Of a DNA stretch of 33,662 bases, positions 16,087-25,624 are shown one piece after another; the stretch's first letter is position 1; each line of letters starts with the position of its first letter. The notes under the pieces were generated by a model. The model saw only the letters and a list, made by a program, of their open reading frames with translations. It did not search any database and was not told the DNA's origin. The stretch is taken from positions 1 to 33,662 of the forward strand of contig MVCR01000014.1 in the NCBI GenBank assembly GCA_002050035.1. The letters run 5' to 3'. The DNA comes from Planctomycetales bacterium 4484_113 (GTDB taxonomy: Bacteria > 4484-113). The translations under genes were made by a program, and so were the position numbers.

Positions 16087-17982
16087 TCAGCACCCTCTAT
16101 CTGCTGCCACTGGCACCCACCCGCGCATGAGCAGACGGCTTCGCCCCAGCCGGTCAAGTAGCAGCAGGTAGCGTCTTCTTCCCAGCCAGCCACTCCGTCT
16201 CTCTACAGCGAAGGCGATGAAGCTGGCGTTGGCGAAAACATCGTCCAGCGAGACGTCCGCTTCCACCCCCAGCAGCTCACGCGCGCGCTCCAGCAGCTCA
16301 TCCGGCGAAAGCTGCCCCGCTCGCTCAAAAGGACGCTCCGCCGTGGCTGTCACGCGCAGCATACCTGCGCTTGCCTCATATCGATAGTCGAAGCTCGCCC
16401 TTTCTGGAGGAATACCGGTTACTGAAAGCTCTGCAATCGCCAGTTCTCGGGCATGTTCGATATCAGCGGAACTGCCATCCGCAGATGGAATACGCACGCT
16501 CACGGTGGACGCGGCGAGTGCGGCGCCAACTGCGCTTATCTGAGGATACCGGGCGACGACGTCAAAGGGCAGCTTCAGCTCGCGCGAGATGAAGGGAAGC
16601 GCCGAATACACTCCACCGCCTCCGCCAACCAGTCGCATAAGAGCACGCTCCGGCTTGAAACTCCGGGTGTACTCAGCCACCGCCGGACGCACTCTCGCGG
16701 CAATGCGCGCAGTCACCACTCGCAGAAGCGCTTCTTCAGTCAGTTCCAGTCGCTCCAGCAGCGCGGCGAAAGGAGCCCGCAGTTTGTCCCGCTCGCAGAA
16801 CGCATCGTCCTCTTGCGGAATCACCCCTTGCAGGTTGGCGAAATCAGTAAGTGTGAAGCCGGCGCGGCTGCCATCTGCGAGCTGCCACGCGTAGTAGGTG
16901 GACGCCGCGTCCCCTTCTTGGTACACAACCAATCTCCCCGCTGCCATCTCACTCTCGGGAACGAAAGAAAGGTACTTCAGACCCGCCACGTGAGCACTGC
17001 GCGGTCCCAGCGTCACCCCACCATGGCGGTCACGTCCGATGAGGGAGCCGCCACCAAGCGCCACCGTTCGCAGATCCAGCGTTTCCACCTGCAAGCGGTG
17101 TCCTCCCACCGACGCCGGACGGAAACCGACTCGACCCTGATGAATGAACGCAATGTCGGTCGAGGTTCCGCCGACTTCCAGGAAGAGCCCCAGGTTCACG
17201 CCGGCGAAGTGAAGCGCTGCTGCCGCTCCCGCTGCCGGTCCCGACAGCAAGCAGCTCAAAGGCTTGCGGAACACCACTTCCGCTGGCATCACCCCGCCAT
17301 CGCTCTTCAGCACCATCAGCGGAAGTCCCGGCGCCACCGATTGCAGAGCCCGCTCGGTGAAGTCCAGCGTTGCCAGCATCGTCGGCAGCATCGCGCAGTT
17401 AAGAATACCGGTCTTCACTCGGGACTTCACTCCCAGCAGGCGCGAGATCTCCGTTGCCGGTTGCAGGAGCACAGCTCTCCCAGGCTCGTCCGCCTCCGCG
17501 ATCCAGCGCCGGCATACCTCCCGCTCCAACTCGCCTTCCGAATCCACCAGCGTCTCGGCAACCAGCGTTGGCCGGTCGAGCTTCGGAGCTGACGGGATGC
17601 GGCTACGCAGATGAAGCGCGATCTCCACGGGAACCCTGCTTTCGGGTGAAAGGCGGAAGCTGCGAAACCCCAGTTGCCGGCGCAGCAAGAATCCTTCGCC
17701 AGGTCGATAGAAAACGTGCACCGCTACCGGAGAGAGGTCCCCCTCCAGCAGGGCATTGGTTGCCTGCGTGGTCGAGTGGTTCACCGCAGCCACGCTCTCT
17801 GGCGGAATCCCTTCAAGCAGTTCCTTCAGGCAGGCTGCCACGCCCGCCGCCACGCCCATCTGTGCCCGGTGAGTGGTTGGCACCCTCACTGACTTCACCA
17901 ATCGCGTCTCGGCATCCAGCAACACGCCATGGGTGAAGGTGCCTCCAACATCAATGCCCAGTCGCAGCTTCCCGCTATTCAT
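16087..17982 (-). CDS. Hydantoinase/oxoprolinase A (HyuA-like) family protein
   Basis: LRLGIDVGGTFTHGVLLDAETRLVKSVRVPTTH...VNHSTTQATNALLEGD...LSGPAAGAAAALHFAG...EVGGTSTDIAFI. Confidence 0.85.
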   Translation of the reverse strand: MNSGKLRLGIDVGGTFTHGVLLDAETRLVKSVRVPTTHRAQMGVAAGVAACLKELLEGIPPESVAAVNHSTTQATNALLEGDLSPVAVHVFYRPGEGFLLRRQLGFRSFRLSPESRVPVEIALHLRSRIPSAPKLDRPTLVAETLVDSEGELEREVCRRWIAEADEPGRAVLLQPATEISRLLGVKSRVKTGILNCAMLPTMLATLDFTERALQSVAPGLPLMVLKSDGGVMPAEVVFRKPLSCLLSGPAAGAAAALHFAGVNLGLFLEVGGTSTDIAFIHQGRVGFRPASVGGHRLQVETLDLRTVALGGGSLIGRDRHGGVTLGPRSAHVAGLKYLSFVPESEMAAGRLVVYQEGDAASTYYAWQLADGSRAGFTLTDFANLQGVIPQEDDAFCERDKLRAPFAALLERLELTEEALLRVVTARIAARVRPAVAEYTRSFKPERALMRLVGGGGGVYSALPFISRELKLPFDVVARYPQISAVGAALAASTVSVRIPSADGSSADIEHARELAIAELSVTGIPPERASFDYRYEASAGMLRVTATAERPFERAGQLSPDELLERARELLGVEADVSLDDVFANASFIAFAVERRSGWLGRRRYLLLLDRLGRSRLLMRGWVPVAADRGC

Positions 17983-17987
17983 CAGCC

Positions 17988-18842
17988 CTACCCCAGCCAG
18001 GCTGCAAGCCCGCAGGCCGCCAGTCCCGCCACCGCCGTGCTCGCCAGATTCGTCAGATTATTTCCCCAGGCTTTGTAGCGCTGCTCGGCAAGCTCTCCCA
18101 GCACCGAGTCAAACGCGTTCCCGATGATGGCTCCGGCCGCAATCGCCACCAGGAAGCCCCAGCTTGTGCCCATATGCATCAACCATGCCGCAAGGACGAA
18201 GAGCAATACCGTCAACAGCATCACACTGGTGCCGAGAACACTCACTCCGCCGGTAGTGCCGGCGAGCACCCGCTGCCGCCTGATAAGCAGATAGGTTCCA
18301 CCGCGGGTGGTCACGCCCACCTCATGACTCGCCGTATCAGCCGCAGCCGATGCCAGACTCGCAACCAGTCCCGCAATCAGCGCCGACGACGCGGGAAAGG
18401 AAGTGGCGAGATTCCTCCACAGTGCCAGCGGACAGCTCGCAGCCGTCAATCCAGGATGCCAGAACTGCACGTCGAACAAGTAGTATGCAAGCGCGAAGGC
18501 GCAACCAACCGCTCCGTTCGCAGCCATCTGCTTCCAGTCGGGCGACAGGCGCGGACGCTTCTGCGGAAGCTCTTCCTCCACCACCAGCGGCGGTTGCGCA
18601 CCCGTCGCTTCCGCTTCCCGTATCTGCGCTTTCTCCCGCCACAGGCGTATCTGATGCGAGAGATGCGTGCTGATAGGGAAGAAAAGCGCCAGTATGATAA
18701 TGCCCGGCACGCCGGCTCCAAGCAGTATTATGAACGCCACGACGAAACCGAAGAGCGCTGCCGGGATGCTGATGAGATCCGCCGACCAGGCGAGTCCCGC
18801 AAGAACGAAAGCAACCAGTCCTGCATCAAGTAGCCGGTACAT
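17988..18842 (-). CDS. DUF92 family (TMEM19/VTE6-like) membrane protein
   Basis: ALIAGLVASLASAAADTASHEVGVTTRGGTYLL...GGVSVLGT...AGAIIGNAFDSVLGELAEQRYK. ATG 18842 lies 4 nt after the pmbA stop; TTG 18860 is an alternative. Confidence 0.75.
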   Translation of the reverse strand: MYRLLDAGLVAFVLAGLAWSADLISIPAALFGFVVAFIILLGAGVPGIIILALFFPISTHLSHQIRLWREKAQIREAEATGAQPPLVVEEELPQKRPRLSPDWKQMAANGAVGCAFALAYYLFDVQFWHPGLTAASCPLALWRNLATSFPASSALIAGLVASLASAAADTASHEVGVTTRGGTYLLIRRQRVLAGTTGGVSVLGTSVMLLTVLLFVLAAWLMHMGTSWGFLVAIAAGAIIGNAFDSVLGELAEQRYKAWGNNLTNLASTAVAGLAACGLAAWLG

Positions 18843-18846
18843 CTCG

Positions 18847-20178
18847 CTACTGCCCGGCAACCATCATTTTCTTCACTCGAAGCGTCGGCGCATAGAACGG
18901 ACGCGTAAGGTCAAGGTCGTCTCCCACACCGTCGATATCGTGCAGCAGATCCAGCATTTGCGCGGCGATAGTGACCTTGCTCACCGGCTCGGCGACCTTG
19001 CCCTGACGAATGCACCAACCTCGCGCACCCGCCGAGAACATACCCGAAGTTACATCTAGCCCTCTGCCCATCATATCGTGCACCAGGAAACCATCATCAA
19101 TCTCTGCCAGCAGCTCGTCAACCGGCGTTGTCCCGTTGAGTATGTGCAGGTTGTAAGTGCCGATTGCGGGTACCCCCGAATAACCGGCACGCTGGGCGTT
19201 TCCAGTCGGTTCCATCCCTGCACGGTGCGCGGAGTAGAGGTTGTGGAAGTAGTACTTGATTATGCCTTGCGCCACCACATCTTTGCGGCGGGTGGGCACC
19301 CCTTCACCGTCCCACAGCGCCGACTCGATACCGCCGGGCAGGAGAGGGTCTTCCCGCAGGTTCACAAGCTCGCTTCCAATCGCCTCTCCCATCTTGCCGG
19401 CAAGAAAGCTCACACCCATATTCACCTGCTCACCGTCCAGAGCCTGCGCGAGAAAGCTCAGGAGCTGTCCCGCAGCAAGGGGAGTGAAAACCACGGTGCG
19501 CTCGCCGGATGCAACCGGCTTGCCGCCCAGAAGCGATACCGCGAGGCTCCCCGCCTCCTGCCCCAAACGCTTGGGAGCGAACAGCTCACGGCGCAACCGT
19601 CTCACACTGTAGCTATACGCTTGCTCCAGTCCGTCGGCGCCTTCGGCCAGCGCTTCCACTGACAGGGAGTATGCCGTCAGTGTGTTCGCCAGCTCTACGC
19701 CGTTCGAGTTGGCAAGCCAGACCGAGCTCCGTCGGCTACTCGCGCGCGCCTCCGCCACCCGCTTCACGCCGTCAACCTGCAACGCCGACTGCTCCATCTC
19801 CCGCGCCTGTTCGGTCAGCCAGTGCGGGCCGATTTCAGCGTCATCGGCGGCGGCAATGTCCACCTCTTCAACTTCCTCCTTCGGTGCGAGCAGATTGTGC
19901 TCATCGGGCTCGATCACAGAGAGAACCGAATCCAGCGTCTCCTCAACTTCCCTCAGACCCGTCGCGGAGAAATCAGTCGTATAGGTGAAAGCGAGCCGCC
20001 CAGCCTTCAGCGCTCGCACACCTAGACCGCGGCTGGAACTCTCTTCCAGCTTCTCCACCTTGCGCTCCCGCACCAGAACCTCCATCGCATCGTCCTCGCG
20101 GTGGTAAAGCTCTACGCCATCCATACCGTTCCGGAGCAGTTTCTCCATGAAGTCCAAGAACGCCTGTCTCAGCAGCAT
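18847..20178 (-). CDS. pmbA: PmbA/TldE-type metalloprotease homologue
   Basis: DDAMEVLVRERKVEKLEESSSRGLGVRALKAGRLAFTYTTDFS...DGEGVPTRRKDVVAQGIIKYYFHNLYSAHRAGMEPTGNAQR...DVTSGMFSAGARGWCIRQGK. Confidence 0.88.
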   Translation of the reverse strand: MLLRQAFLDFMEKLLRNGMDGVELYHREDDAMEVLVRERKVEKLEESSSRGLGVRALKAGRLAFTYTTDFSATGLREVEETLDSVLSVIEPDEHNLLAPKEEVEEVDIAAADDAEIGPHWLTEQAREMEQSALQVDGVKRVAEARASSRRSSVWLANSNGVELANTLTAYSLSVEALAEGADGLEQAYSYSVRRLRRELFAPKRLGQEAGSLAVSLLGGKPVASGERTVVFTPLAAGQLLSFLAQALDGEQVNMGVSFLAGKMGEAIGSELVNLREDPLLPGGIESALWDGEGVPTRRKDVVAQGIIKYYFHNLYSAHRAGMEPTGNAQRAGYSGVPAIGTYNLHILNGTTPVDELLAEIDDGFLVHDMMGRGLDVTSGMFSAGARGWCIRQGKVAEPVSKVTIAAQMLDLLHDIDGVGDDLDLTRPFYAPTLRVKKMMVAGQ

Positions 20179-20184
20179 GGCGCG

Positions 20185-20193
20185 ATTGTAGCA
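20185..20193 (-). promoter_or_regulatory. Extended -10 (TGC-TACAAT), 6 nt before pmbA ATG
   Basis: Minus strand: tgcTACAATcgcgccATG, identical 18-mer to trmO. Confidence 0.6.
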
Positions 20194-20275
20194 CAGCTCT
20201 CTCTCGCCCAAAGAGCAAGGATCACATCGGCTCCCGCGGGCAAATCCGCAAGCCGCATCGTGTCCGGCATAACGC

Positions 20276-20284
20276 TGGTATAAT
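20276..20284 (+). promoter_or_regulatory. Extended -10 (TGG-TATAAT), 6 nt before GTG of the cytochrome-like gene
   Basis: tggTATAATcttagaGTGATG. Confidence 0.6.
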
Positions 20285-20290
20285 CTTAGA

Positions 20291-20785
20291 GTGATGACGC
20301 CGCACCGTCACCATAGGATGAACGCACTCGCAAGCAGGCACGCACTCACGCTGGCTCTGCTCGTGTTTGTTGTGCTGCTGGCTTGTGCCGCGACGGTCGC
20401 TTCCTGCCATCCCCGAAGCCGTGCGCAAACAAAGAGCGGCGCGGTGCCTCAAGGAAACGTCGACCTCAACGAGCCAGCTCCAGAACCGCCATCGCAAGGG
20501 CCTGGGCTGGGCGACATTGCGCATATGACGACCGAGGAGCTGTGGGTCAGCCGCTGCAGCCAGTGCCACAAGAAGGAGCTGGGACTTGACAAGTATAAGG
20601 GTCGTGAGTGGCATCCCATCATCGCTCGAATGATGAAGAAGCCACTCTCACACATTAACGCGGCAATAGCGAGGGAGCTGTACGTCTATCTCTACAAGAA
20701 AACCGCGGGCGAGGAGCCGCCCGACATAGAGGAATACGAGAACGCGCCGGTCTCATCGGCGGGAGAGACTTTTGGCGGCGACTGA
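20291..20785 (+). CDS. Exported mono-haem cytochrome c-like lipoprotein
   Basis: Signal/lipobox-like ALTLALLVFVVLLACAATVASC; single CSQCH haem motif; MKKPLSHINAAIARELYVYLYKK. Confidence 0.7.
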   Translation: MMTPHRHHRMNALASRHALTLALLVFVVLLACAATVASCHPRSRAQTKSGAVPQGNVDLNEPAPEPPSQGPGLGDIAHMTTEELWVSRCSQCHKKELGLDKYKGREWHPIIARMMKKPLSHINAAIARELYVYLYKKTAGEEPPDIEEYENAPVSSAGETFGGD

Positions 20786-20821
20786 GCCGGCAGCCACGAT
20801 ACCTCTCCGTCGGCTACAGCT

Positions 20822-22354
20822 TCAGTCGAGACTCCCTACCGCGGCTTCGACTGCTTCCACAAACCGTCCCGACCGCACCACGTCCGCCAGCCGGTTGATG
20901 TCGTCATACAGCGGGCGATCCTCTTCCATAAACGCGACCTGCTCCCGCACCAGCTCATACGCCGCCTGACTGCCCTTACCGGGTCGATGCGGCTTGCGGA
21001 AGTCCAGCGCCTGCGCTCCCGCCAGAAGCTCAACCGCCAGCACGCCAGAGGCATTGTCAAGTATCTGACGCGTCTTGATTGCAGTCGTCATTGCCATGGA
21101 AACGAAGTCTTCCTGATCCGCCGCCGCCGGAATGGAGCCGGTCGCTGCCGGGTGCACCAGCACACGATTCTCCGCCACCAGCGAGCCCGCGGTGTACTGC
21201 GCGAGCATCAGCCCGCTCATCATTCCCGCACCGCGGGTCAGAAACGGCGGCAGACCGACTGAAAGATGCTGGTTCATCAGCCGATTGACGCGCCGCTCCG
21301 AGAGCACGCTCACAGCGGTAACGCCAATACCCAGCAGCTCCAGTGCGAAGCCGAGCGGAGTCCCTTGAAAGTTTGCACCGGTGACGACCTCACCATCATC
21401 GGGGAAGAAGAGCGGATTGTCCCCCACCCCGTTCAGTTCAATCTCAAACTGCTCGCGCGCAAAGCGCCACGCATCGCGTGCCGAGCCCGTCACCTGCGGA
21501 GTCGAGCGCAGCGAATACGCATCCTGCACCTTCTTCTTCCCCAGCGCGTCCCCGTAGAGCAGCTCGCTTCCTTCGGTAATCCGGCGGATGCTGGCCGCCG
21601 AAGCCACCGCCCCAGGATAGCCTCGCGCTCTGTGCAACCTCTCATCAAACGCCGCCATCTGCGCGTTGAGCGCTTCCAGCGTCATTGCCGCGGCGATCTC
21701 GCTCGTCTTCAGCCAGCGCCACGCGTCGTTGAGCTGCAGCGCTCCCATACCGGCAACCACGTTGGAGCCGTTGATGACGGCAAGCCCGTCGCGAGCTTCA
21801 AAGCTGACCGTCGGGATGCCGGCACGCTTCATAGCTTCCGCTCCCGGCATCCGCTCGCCCTCATAGAACGCCTCGCCCTCACCCATAAGCACCAGCGCAA
21901 TCTGACCCATAGGCGAGAGGTCCCCGCTCGCTCCCACCGAGCCGCGCTGGCATACCACTGGCGTAACTCCGCGATTGAGCATCGCCAGAAGCGTCTCGTC
22001 CACTACCGGACGCAATCCGGAAAGACCGTGGCAATGCACATTCAACCGCGACAGCATCGCCGCCCGCACATCCTCCTGCGCCATCGGCTCCCCATAACCT
22101 GCCGCATGGGAATAGACCAGATAGCGCTGAAATCGTTGCGTCTCTTCCGGCGTCAGCACAACTTCGGAAAGCTCACCAATGCCGGTGGTCACACCATACA
22201 TCACTTCAGCGCCGGCGACCTTCTCATCGAGGAAGGCGCGGCACCGACGAATGCGCTCCCAGGCATCCTGCGCGATTTCCACCGCTTCCCGCCCGCGCGC
22301 AACCAGCTCCAGCTTCTCAAGAGTAAGATGAGAACCATCAAGTACAACCGTCAT
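20822..22354 (-). CDS. hutH: Histidine ammonia-lyase (HAL/PAL aromatic amino acid lyase family)
   Basis: MYGVTTGIGELSE...YLVYSHAAGYGEP...GSVGASGDLSPMGQIALVLMGEGEAFYEG (MIO Ala-Ser-Gly); QEDFVSM; adjacent hutI and fchA. Confidence 0.88.
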   Translation of the reverse strand: MTVVLDGSHLTLEKLELVARGREAVEIAQDAWERIRRCRAFLDEKVAGAEVMYGVTTGIGELSEVVLTPEETQRFQRYLVYSHAAGYGEPMAQEDVRAAMLSRLNVHCHGLSGLRPVVDETLLAMLNRGVTPVVCQRGSVGASGDLSPMGQIALVLMGEGEAFYEGERMPGAEAMKRAGIPTVSFEARDGLAVINGSNVVAGMGALQLNDAWRWLKTSEIAAAMTLEALNAQMAAFDERLHRARGYPGAVASAASIRRITEGSELLYGDALGKKKVQDAYSLRSTPQVTGSARDAWRFAREQFEIELNGVGDNPLFFPDDGEVVTGANFQGTPLGFALELLGIGVTAVSVLSERRVNRLMNQHLSVGLPPFLTRGAGMMSGLMLAQYTAGSLVAENRVLVHPAATGSIPAAADQEDFVSMAMTTAIKTRQILDNASGVLAVELLAGAQALDFRKPHRPGKGSQAAYELVREQVAFMEEDRPLYDDINRLADVVRSGRFVEAVEAAVGSLD

Positions 22355-22430
22355 TGAATTCCTCCCGCGTTACCCCAGCGACATAGCACACGCCACAAGC
22401 CTGATTGCACATACCAAGACCTCATTGCGC

Positions 22431-23045
22431 CTAGAGCCCAAGCTCCACTTTCACCGTCTCCATAGCCTGCTCCACCAGCCCCTGGAAGCGCTCACCGGTA
22501 TCGCCCAGCCATCGCTCGTACGGCTCTCGCGTGTCCGCATCCATGTTCCCCAAGTTGATTCGCACGTTGAACTCCGCTCCGCGGAACGCGGTTTCCAGGC
22601 AAGCCACCGCCACACCGACATCGCTGATGGCATTCTTGTTCCCGATTGGCGCCAGTTCAGCCGCCACTTCCAGCCCGCTGAGCGCCGTCTTCATCGTAGA
22701 TTGCGGAACCTCGATGCAGGCACGCTCCGCGTCCGCCATTTCGCGCTTCTGCTCTTCCGTCATTTCCTTCAGCTTGAAGAAGGCAAACAGGCGATTGAAC
22801 GCCGCGGTGTCTTCGTCCAGCAGCTCAACAAAACGGCTGCGCAGTTCCTCCGCGCGAGTAAGCAGATCATTCACCTGAGATTCCACATCCCGATACTTCT
22901 TCTTGCCAATGGTGAGATTGCACACCATGCTCAGAAGCGCGCATCCGAAAGCACCAACCGCTGCGGACACGCTCCCGCCGCCTGGTGCGGGCTTCTTCGA
23001 TGCCACCTCCGACAGAAGTTCCCGGTATCCCAGTTCTTTCAGCAT
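22431..23045 (-). CDS. fchA: Formiminotetrahydrofolate cyclodeaminase
   Basis: SKKPAPGGGSVSAAVGAFGCALLSMVCNLTIGKKKY...LLDEDTAAFNRLFAFFKL...GNKNAISDVGVAVACLETAFRGAEFNVRINL. Confidence 0.9.
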   Translation of the reverse strand: MLKELGYRELLSEVASKKPAPGGGSVSAAVGAFGCALLSMVCNLTIGKKKYRDVESQVNDLLTRAEELRSRFVELLDEDTAAFNRLFAFFKLKEMTEEQKREMADAERACIEVPQSTMKTALSGLEVAAELAPIGNKNAISDVGVAVACLETAFRGAEFNVRINLGNMDADTREPYERWLGDTGERFQGLVEQAMETVKVELGL

Positions 23046-23107
23046 AATCGCTCCTCCTTCCGAGGTTGAATATGACCATTCCTCATTCCGCGATTGAATG
23101 CCCCTCT

Positions 23108-24442
23108 TCAGAAGCGAATGATCTCATCCGAGCGAGCCGATCCCGCCGCCTGCTCCTGATTCGGGGCGAGGCTCTCCTTCATCACGCCCTTCTCCTTCAG
23201 TATCCCCCCTCCAGCGATGACCGTATCCACAAGATCGGCGCCGACTCCGTAGGCAAGGTCGCGGTAGTCATCCGTGGCAAGCACCAGAACATCGGCGTCA
23301 AAGCCGGGAGCGAGGCTGCCCTTAGTGTAGCCCCGCGAGAGTGCGAAGGCGGCGTTCTTGGTGAACGCAGCGATGCCTTCCTCGGCTCCTATCCCCAGTT
23401 CCAGACTCGCCAGCGTCATAATCAACGACGGGTCAAAGATATGGCTGGAGCCGGGATTTAGGTCGGTCGCCAGGGCAACCACCGCACCGGATTCAATCAA
23501 CAGCCGAGCCGGCGGTCGCAGCGGGCTCCTGCTGAAGAACGCCGCACCGGGAAGGAGCACGCAGACGGTATCACTGGCTGCTAGCCGCCGCGCCGTCTCC
23601 TCACCGATAGCGTCGAGGTGATCCACGCTCACCGCGCGCAGCTTCATCGCCAGGTCGGCAGCTCCGGCATCACTGAACTGGTCGGCGTGAAGCCGCAGTC
23701 TGAATCCAGCATCCGACGCTGCTCTGAGCACAAGCTCCGCTTCCGCAAGCGTGAAAGCCTGCTCGTCTACAAATACATCGCAGAACTCCGCCAGCCGCTG
23801 CTCCCTGATCGGCGTTAGCGCGGCGACTGCTTCCGCCACGTACTTCTGCCGGTGAGACTTCTTCTCCGGCGGAATGATATGAGCGCCCAGGTAAGTGGAA
23901 ACCAGCGTCCCAGCGAACTCATCCTTCAACCGCCTTAGGACCCGCAGCATCCGCAACTCGCCTTCCGTGGTCAGCGCATATCCACTCTTGCCCTCCAACG
24001 TGGTCACGCCATGGCGTACCAGCTCGCGTAGATTCCGCCGACCCACCGCCAGCAGCTCATCCTCACTTGCCCGCAGCGTCTGCTCTCGCGTATAGGCAAT
24101 CCCTCCACCCTCCGCGGCGATGTCCTGATAGCTCTTCCCCTGGCAGCGAGCGAAGAACTCACCGGCGCGACTGCCAGCCCAGATAAGATGATTGTGGCAA
24201 TCAACGAAGCCTGGCATTACCACGCGGTCGCCCGCATCCAGCTCGATCACCTCGGCATTCATCAGTGTGGTCGCGGGAGCCTGCGAGGAAACATAGGTTA
24301 TCTTCCCCGCGAAGCGGTCCAGACCAAGGAAGCCGCCAGCCAGAACATCAAGCTGCCCGAGCGATTCCCTGCGCTTCGGGAGGTGATGCGGCTCGCTCAG
24401 AGTGACAATGGGTCCGCTCGTACGAATGAGCAGCGAAATCAC
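23108..24442 (-). CDS. hutI: Imidazolonepropionase
   Basis: VVMPGFVDCHNHLIWAGSRAGEFFARCQGKSYQDIAAEGGGIAYTREQTLRAS...VTTLEGKSGYAL...STYLGAHIIPPE...LHADQFSDAGAADLA. Confidence 0.92.
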   Translation of the reverse strand: MISLLIRTSGPIVTLSEPHHLPKRRESLGQLDVLAGGFLGLDRFAGKITYVSSQAPATTLMNAEVIELDAGDRVVMPGFVDCHNHLIWAGSRAGEFFARCQGKSYQDIAAEGGGIAYTREQTLRASEDELLAVGRRNLRELVRHGVTTLEGKSGYALTTEGELRMLRVLRRLKDEFAGTLVSTYLGAHIIPPEKKSHRQKYVAEAVAALTPIREQRLAEFCDVFVDEQAFTLAEAELVLRAASDAGFRLRLHADQFSDAGAADLAMKLRAVSVDHLDAIGEETARRLAASDTVCVLLPGAAFFSRSPLRPPARLLIESGAVVALATDLNPGSSHIFDPSLIMTLASLELGIGAEEGIAAFTKNAAFALSRGYTKGSLAPGFDADVLVLATDDYRDLAYGVGADLVDTVIAGGGILKEKGVMKESLAPNQEQAAGSARSDEIIRF

Positions 24443-24450
24443 AATGCGCT

Positions 24451-24459
24451 AGTATAGCA
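24451..24459 (-). promoter_or_regulatory. Extended -10 (TGC-TATACT) 8 nt before hutI GTG
   Basis: Minus strand: tgcTATACTagcgcattGTG. Confidence 0.45.
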
Positions 24460-24484
24460 CCGTTTGCTTCCGCATCGCGTCTTC

Positions 24485-25561
24485 TCAGCGCAGTGCCGAC
24501 CGAGAAGATTCCGCCTCTGCGAGCGCCGCAGCCTCCGCTTTGAGCTGCATGAGATTCTGGTAGTCGATAACCCTCCACAGCCCTTCCGCAACGAGGCTGC
24601 CGGGCTGCTCGCCATAGACGCGGAAGTAGAAGAACTTGTGATTGCTCATAATAAGCGCGACGTCGGCTTCAATGTGCTCCTTGGAAAAAAGAGGAAAGCC
24701 TCTGCCGCGTGGCGGATTCCACTCATTCTCAGCGGAATCCGTGCCCTCCGCCGCGTTCGCCTGTTGCCTTTGCTGACGCTTCTTCGCCACTTCAACCAGG
24801 CGAGAGCGTACGGCATTGGCGATCCGCTCCAGCGCATCCGGCGCCATGATCTGCCGGATGTATCCGTTGCCCGCACTGAAGGACGGATGCCACGGCTCGA
24901 AGAAGCGCCCGCTCACCGGACTGGCGAAGCGCGGCAGCCAGTTGTGCTCCAGCATGCGACGGAATCGCTCACGGTCCCGCTCGCACTCCAGCCACAGGTT
25001 CGTCAGCTCCTGCCGGTCACTCGTATGCCAGAGCCGCTTGAGCGCTTCCGGTCCATCCACGAAATCCAGACCGGCGATGTTCATTCGCGCGATAATGGTC
25101 TGCCAGCAGGTGAACTCAAGTCCCGGGTCGGCGGTCCAATCCATCCATAACAGCAGCCGCTCCTTCCGACTCAACCGGTCAAACGGAACCAGGTCTTCAG
25201 TCAGCTTCCATCCTTCCACTTCGCCTATCTGACGGAAGATATCCGGGTAGTCCCCCCGCTGCCACACCGCCTTCACATGCTCACAGGGAGAGCGCCCGGT
25301 CTTCTGCTCGTAATCCATAAGTGCATGAATTTCCTGCTCCGGCAGTGAAAGCTCTGGCAGCAGCTCGGCGAAAACCTCCATCGCCTCTTGAGCATCTTCA
25401 GCACTCGGCCGAACCAGTGCCGCCGGTGTCGCCGAACTCTTGCCATCGGAAGCCGCCTTCATATCTCGGTCAATGCACCCGCCGAGACCAACCGCCAGTA
25501 ACGTCATCACGATGCTGGCAACCAGCCCTCTCCACAAGCTACACCAACGCCACCCGCGCAC
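24485..25561 (-). CDS. Lipoprotein with one copy of an unassigned module (ASPVS...FEP..GY...YYFR.YGE...AEGL)
   Basis: Signal/lipobox LLAVGLGGC; FASPVSGRFFEPWHPSFSAGNGYIRQI...FFYFRVYGEQPGSLVAEGL, paralogous to the next gene. Confidence 0.75.
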   Translation of the reverse strand: MRGWRWCSLWRGLVASIVMTLLAVGLGGCIDRDMKAASDGKSSATPAALVRPSAEDAQEAMEVFAELLPELSLPEQEIHALMDYEQKTGRSPCEHVKAVWQRGDYPDIFRQIGEVEGWKLTEDLVPFDRLSRKERLLLWMDWTADPGLEFTCWQTIIARMNIAGLDFVDGPEALKRLWHTSDRQELTNLWLECERDRERFRRMLEHNWLPRFASPVSGRFFEPWHPSFSAGNGYIRQIMAPDALERIANAVRSRLVEVAKKRQQRQQANAAEGTDSAENEWNPPRGRGFPLFSKEHIEADVALIMSNHKFFYFRVYGEQPGSLVAEGLWRVIDYQNLMQLKAEAAALAEAESSRSALR

Positions 25562-25567
25562 GCTTTC

Positions 25568-25576
25568 ATTCTACCA
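25568..25576 (-). promoter_or_regulatory. Extended -10 (TGG-TAGAAT), 6 nt before GTG of the lipoprotein
   Basis: Minus strand: tggTAGAATgaaagcGTGCGC. Confidence 0.6.
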
Positions 25577-25624
25577 GAGCAGGAAACAAGAGTCGTTTCG
25601 CACCAAGAAAAGCTGGCTTTCCCG

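Noticed and set aside
16083-16193. N-terminal extension of the small ORF (MAGWEEDATCCYLTGWGEAVCSCAGGCQWQQIEGAE), a Cys-rich peptide
   Set aside because: Overlaps the HyuA-like C-terminus in another frame; the downstream ATG at 16082 with a nearby SD is the better start.
16453-17592. + strand ORF (379 aa) antisense to the HyuA-like gene
   Set aside because: Arg/His/Gln-rich shadow translation opposite a well-supported CDS.
21266-22357. + strand ORF (363 aa) antisense to hutH
   Set aside because: Shadow ORF of a clear HAL-family gene; no recognisable domain.
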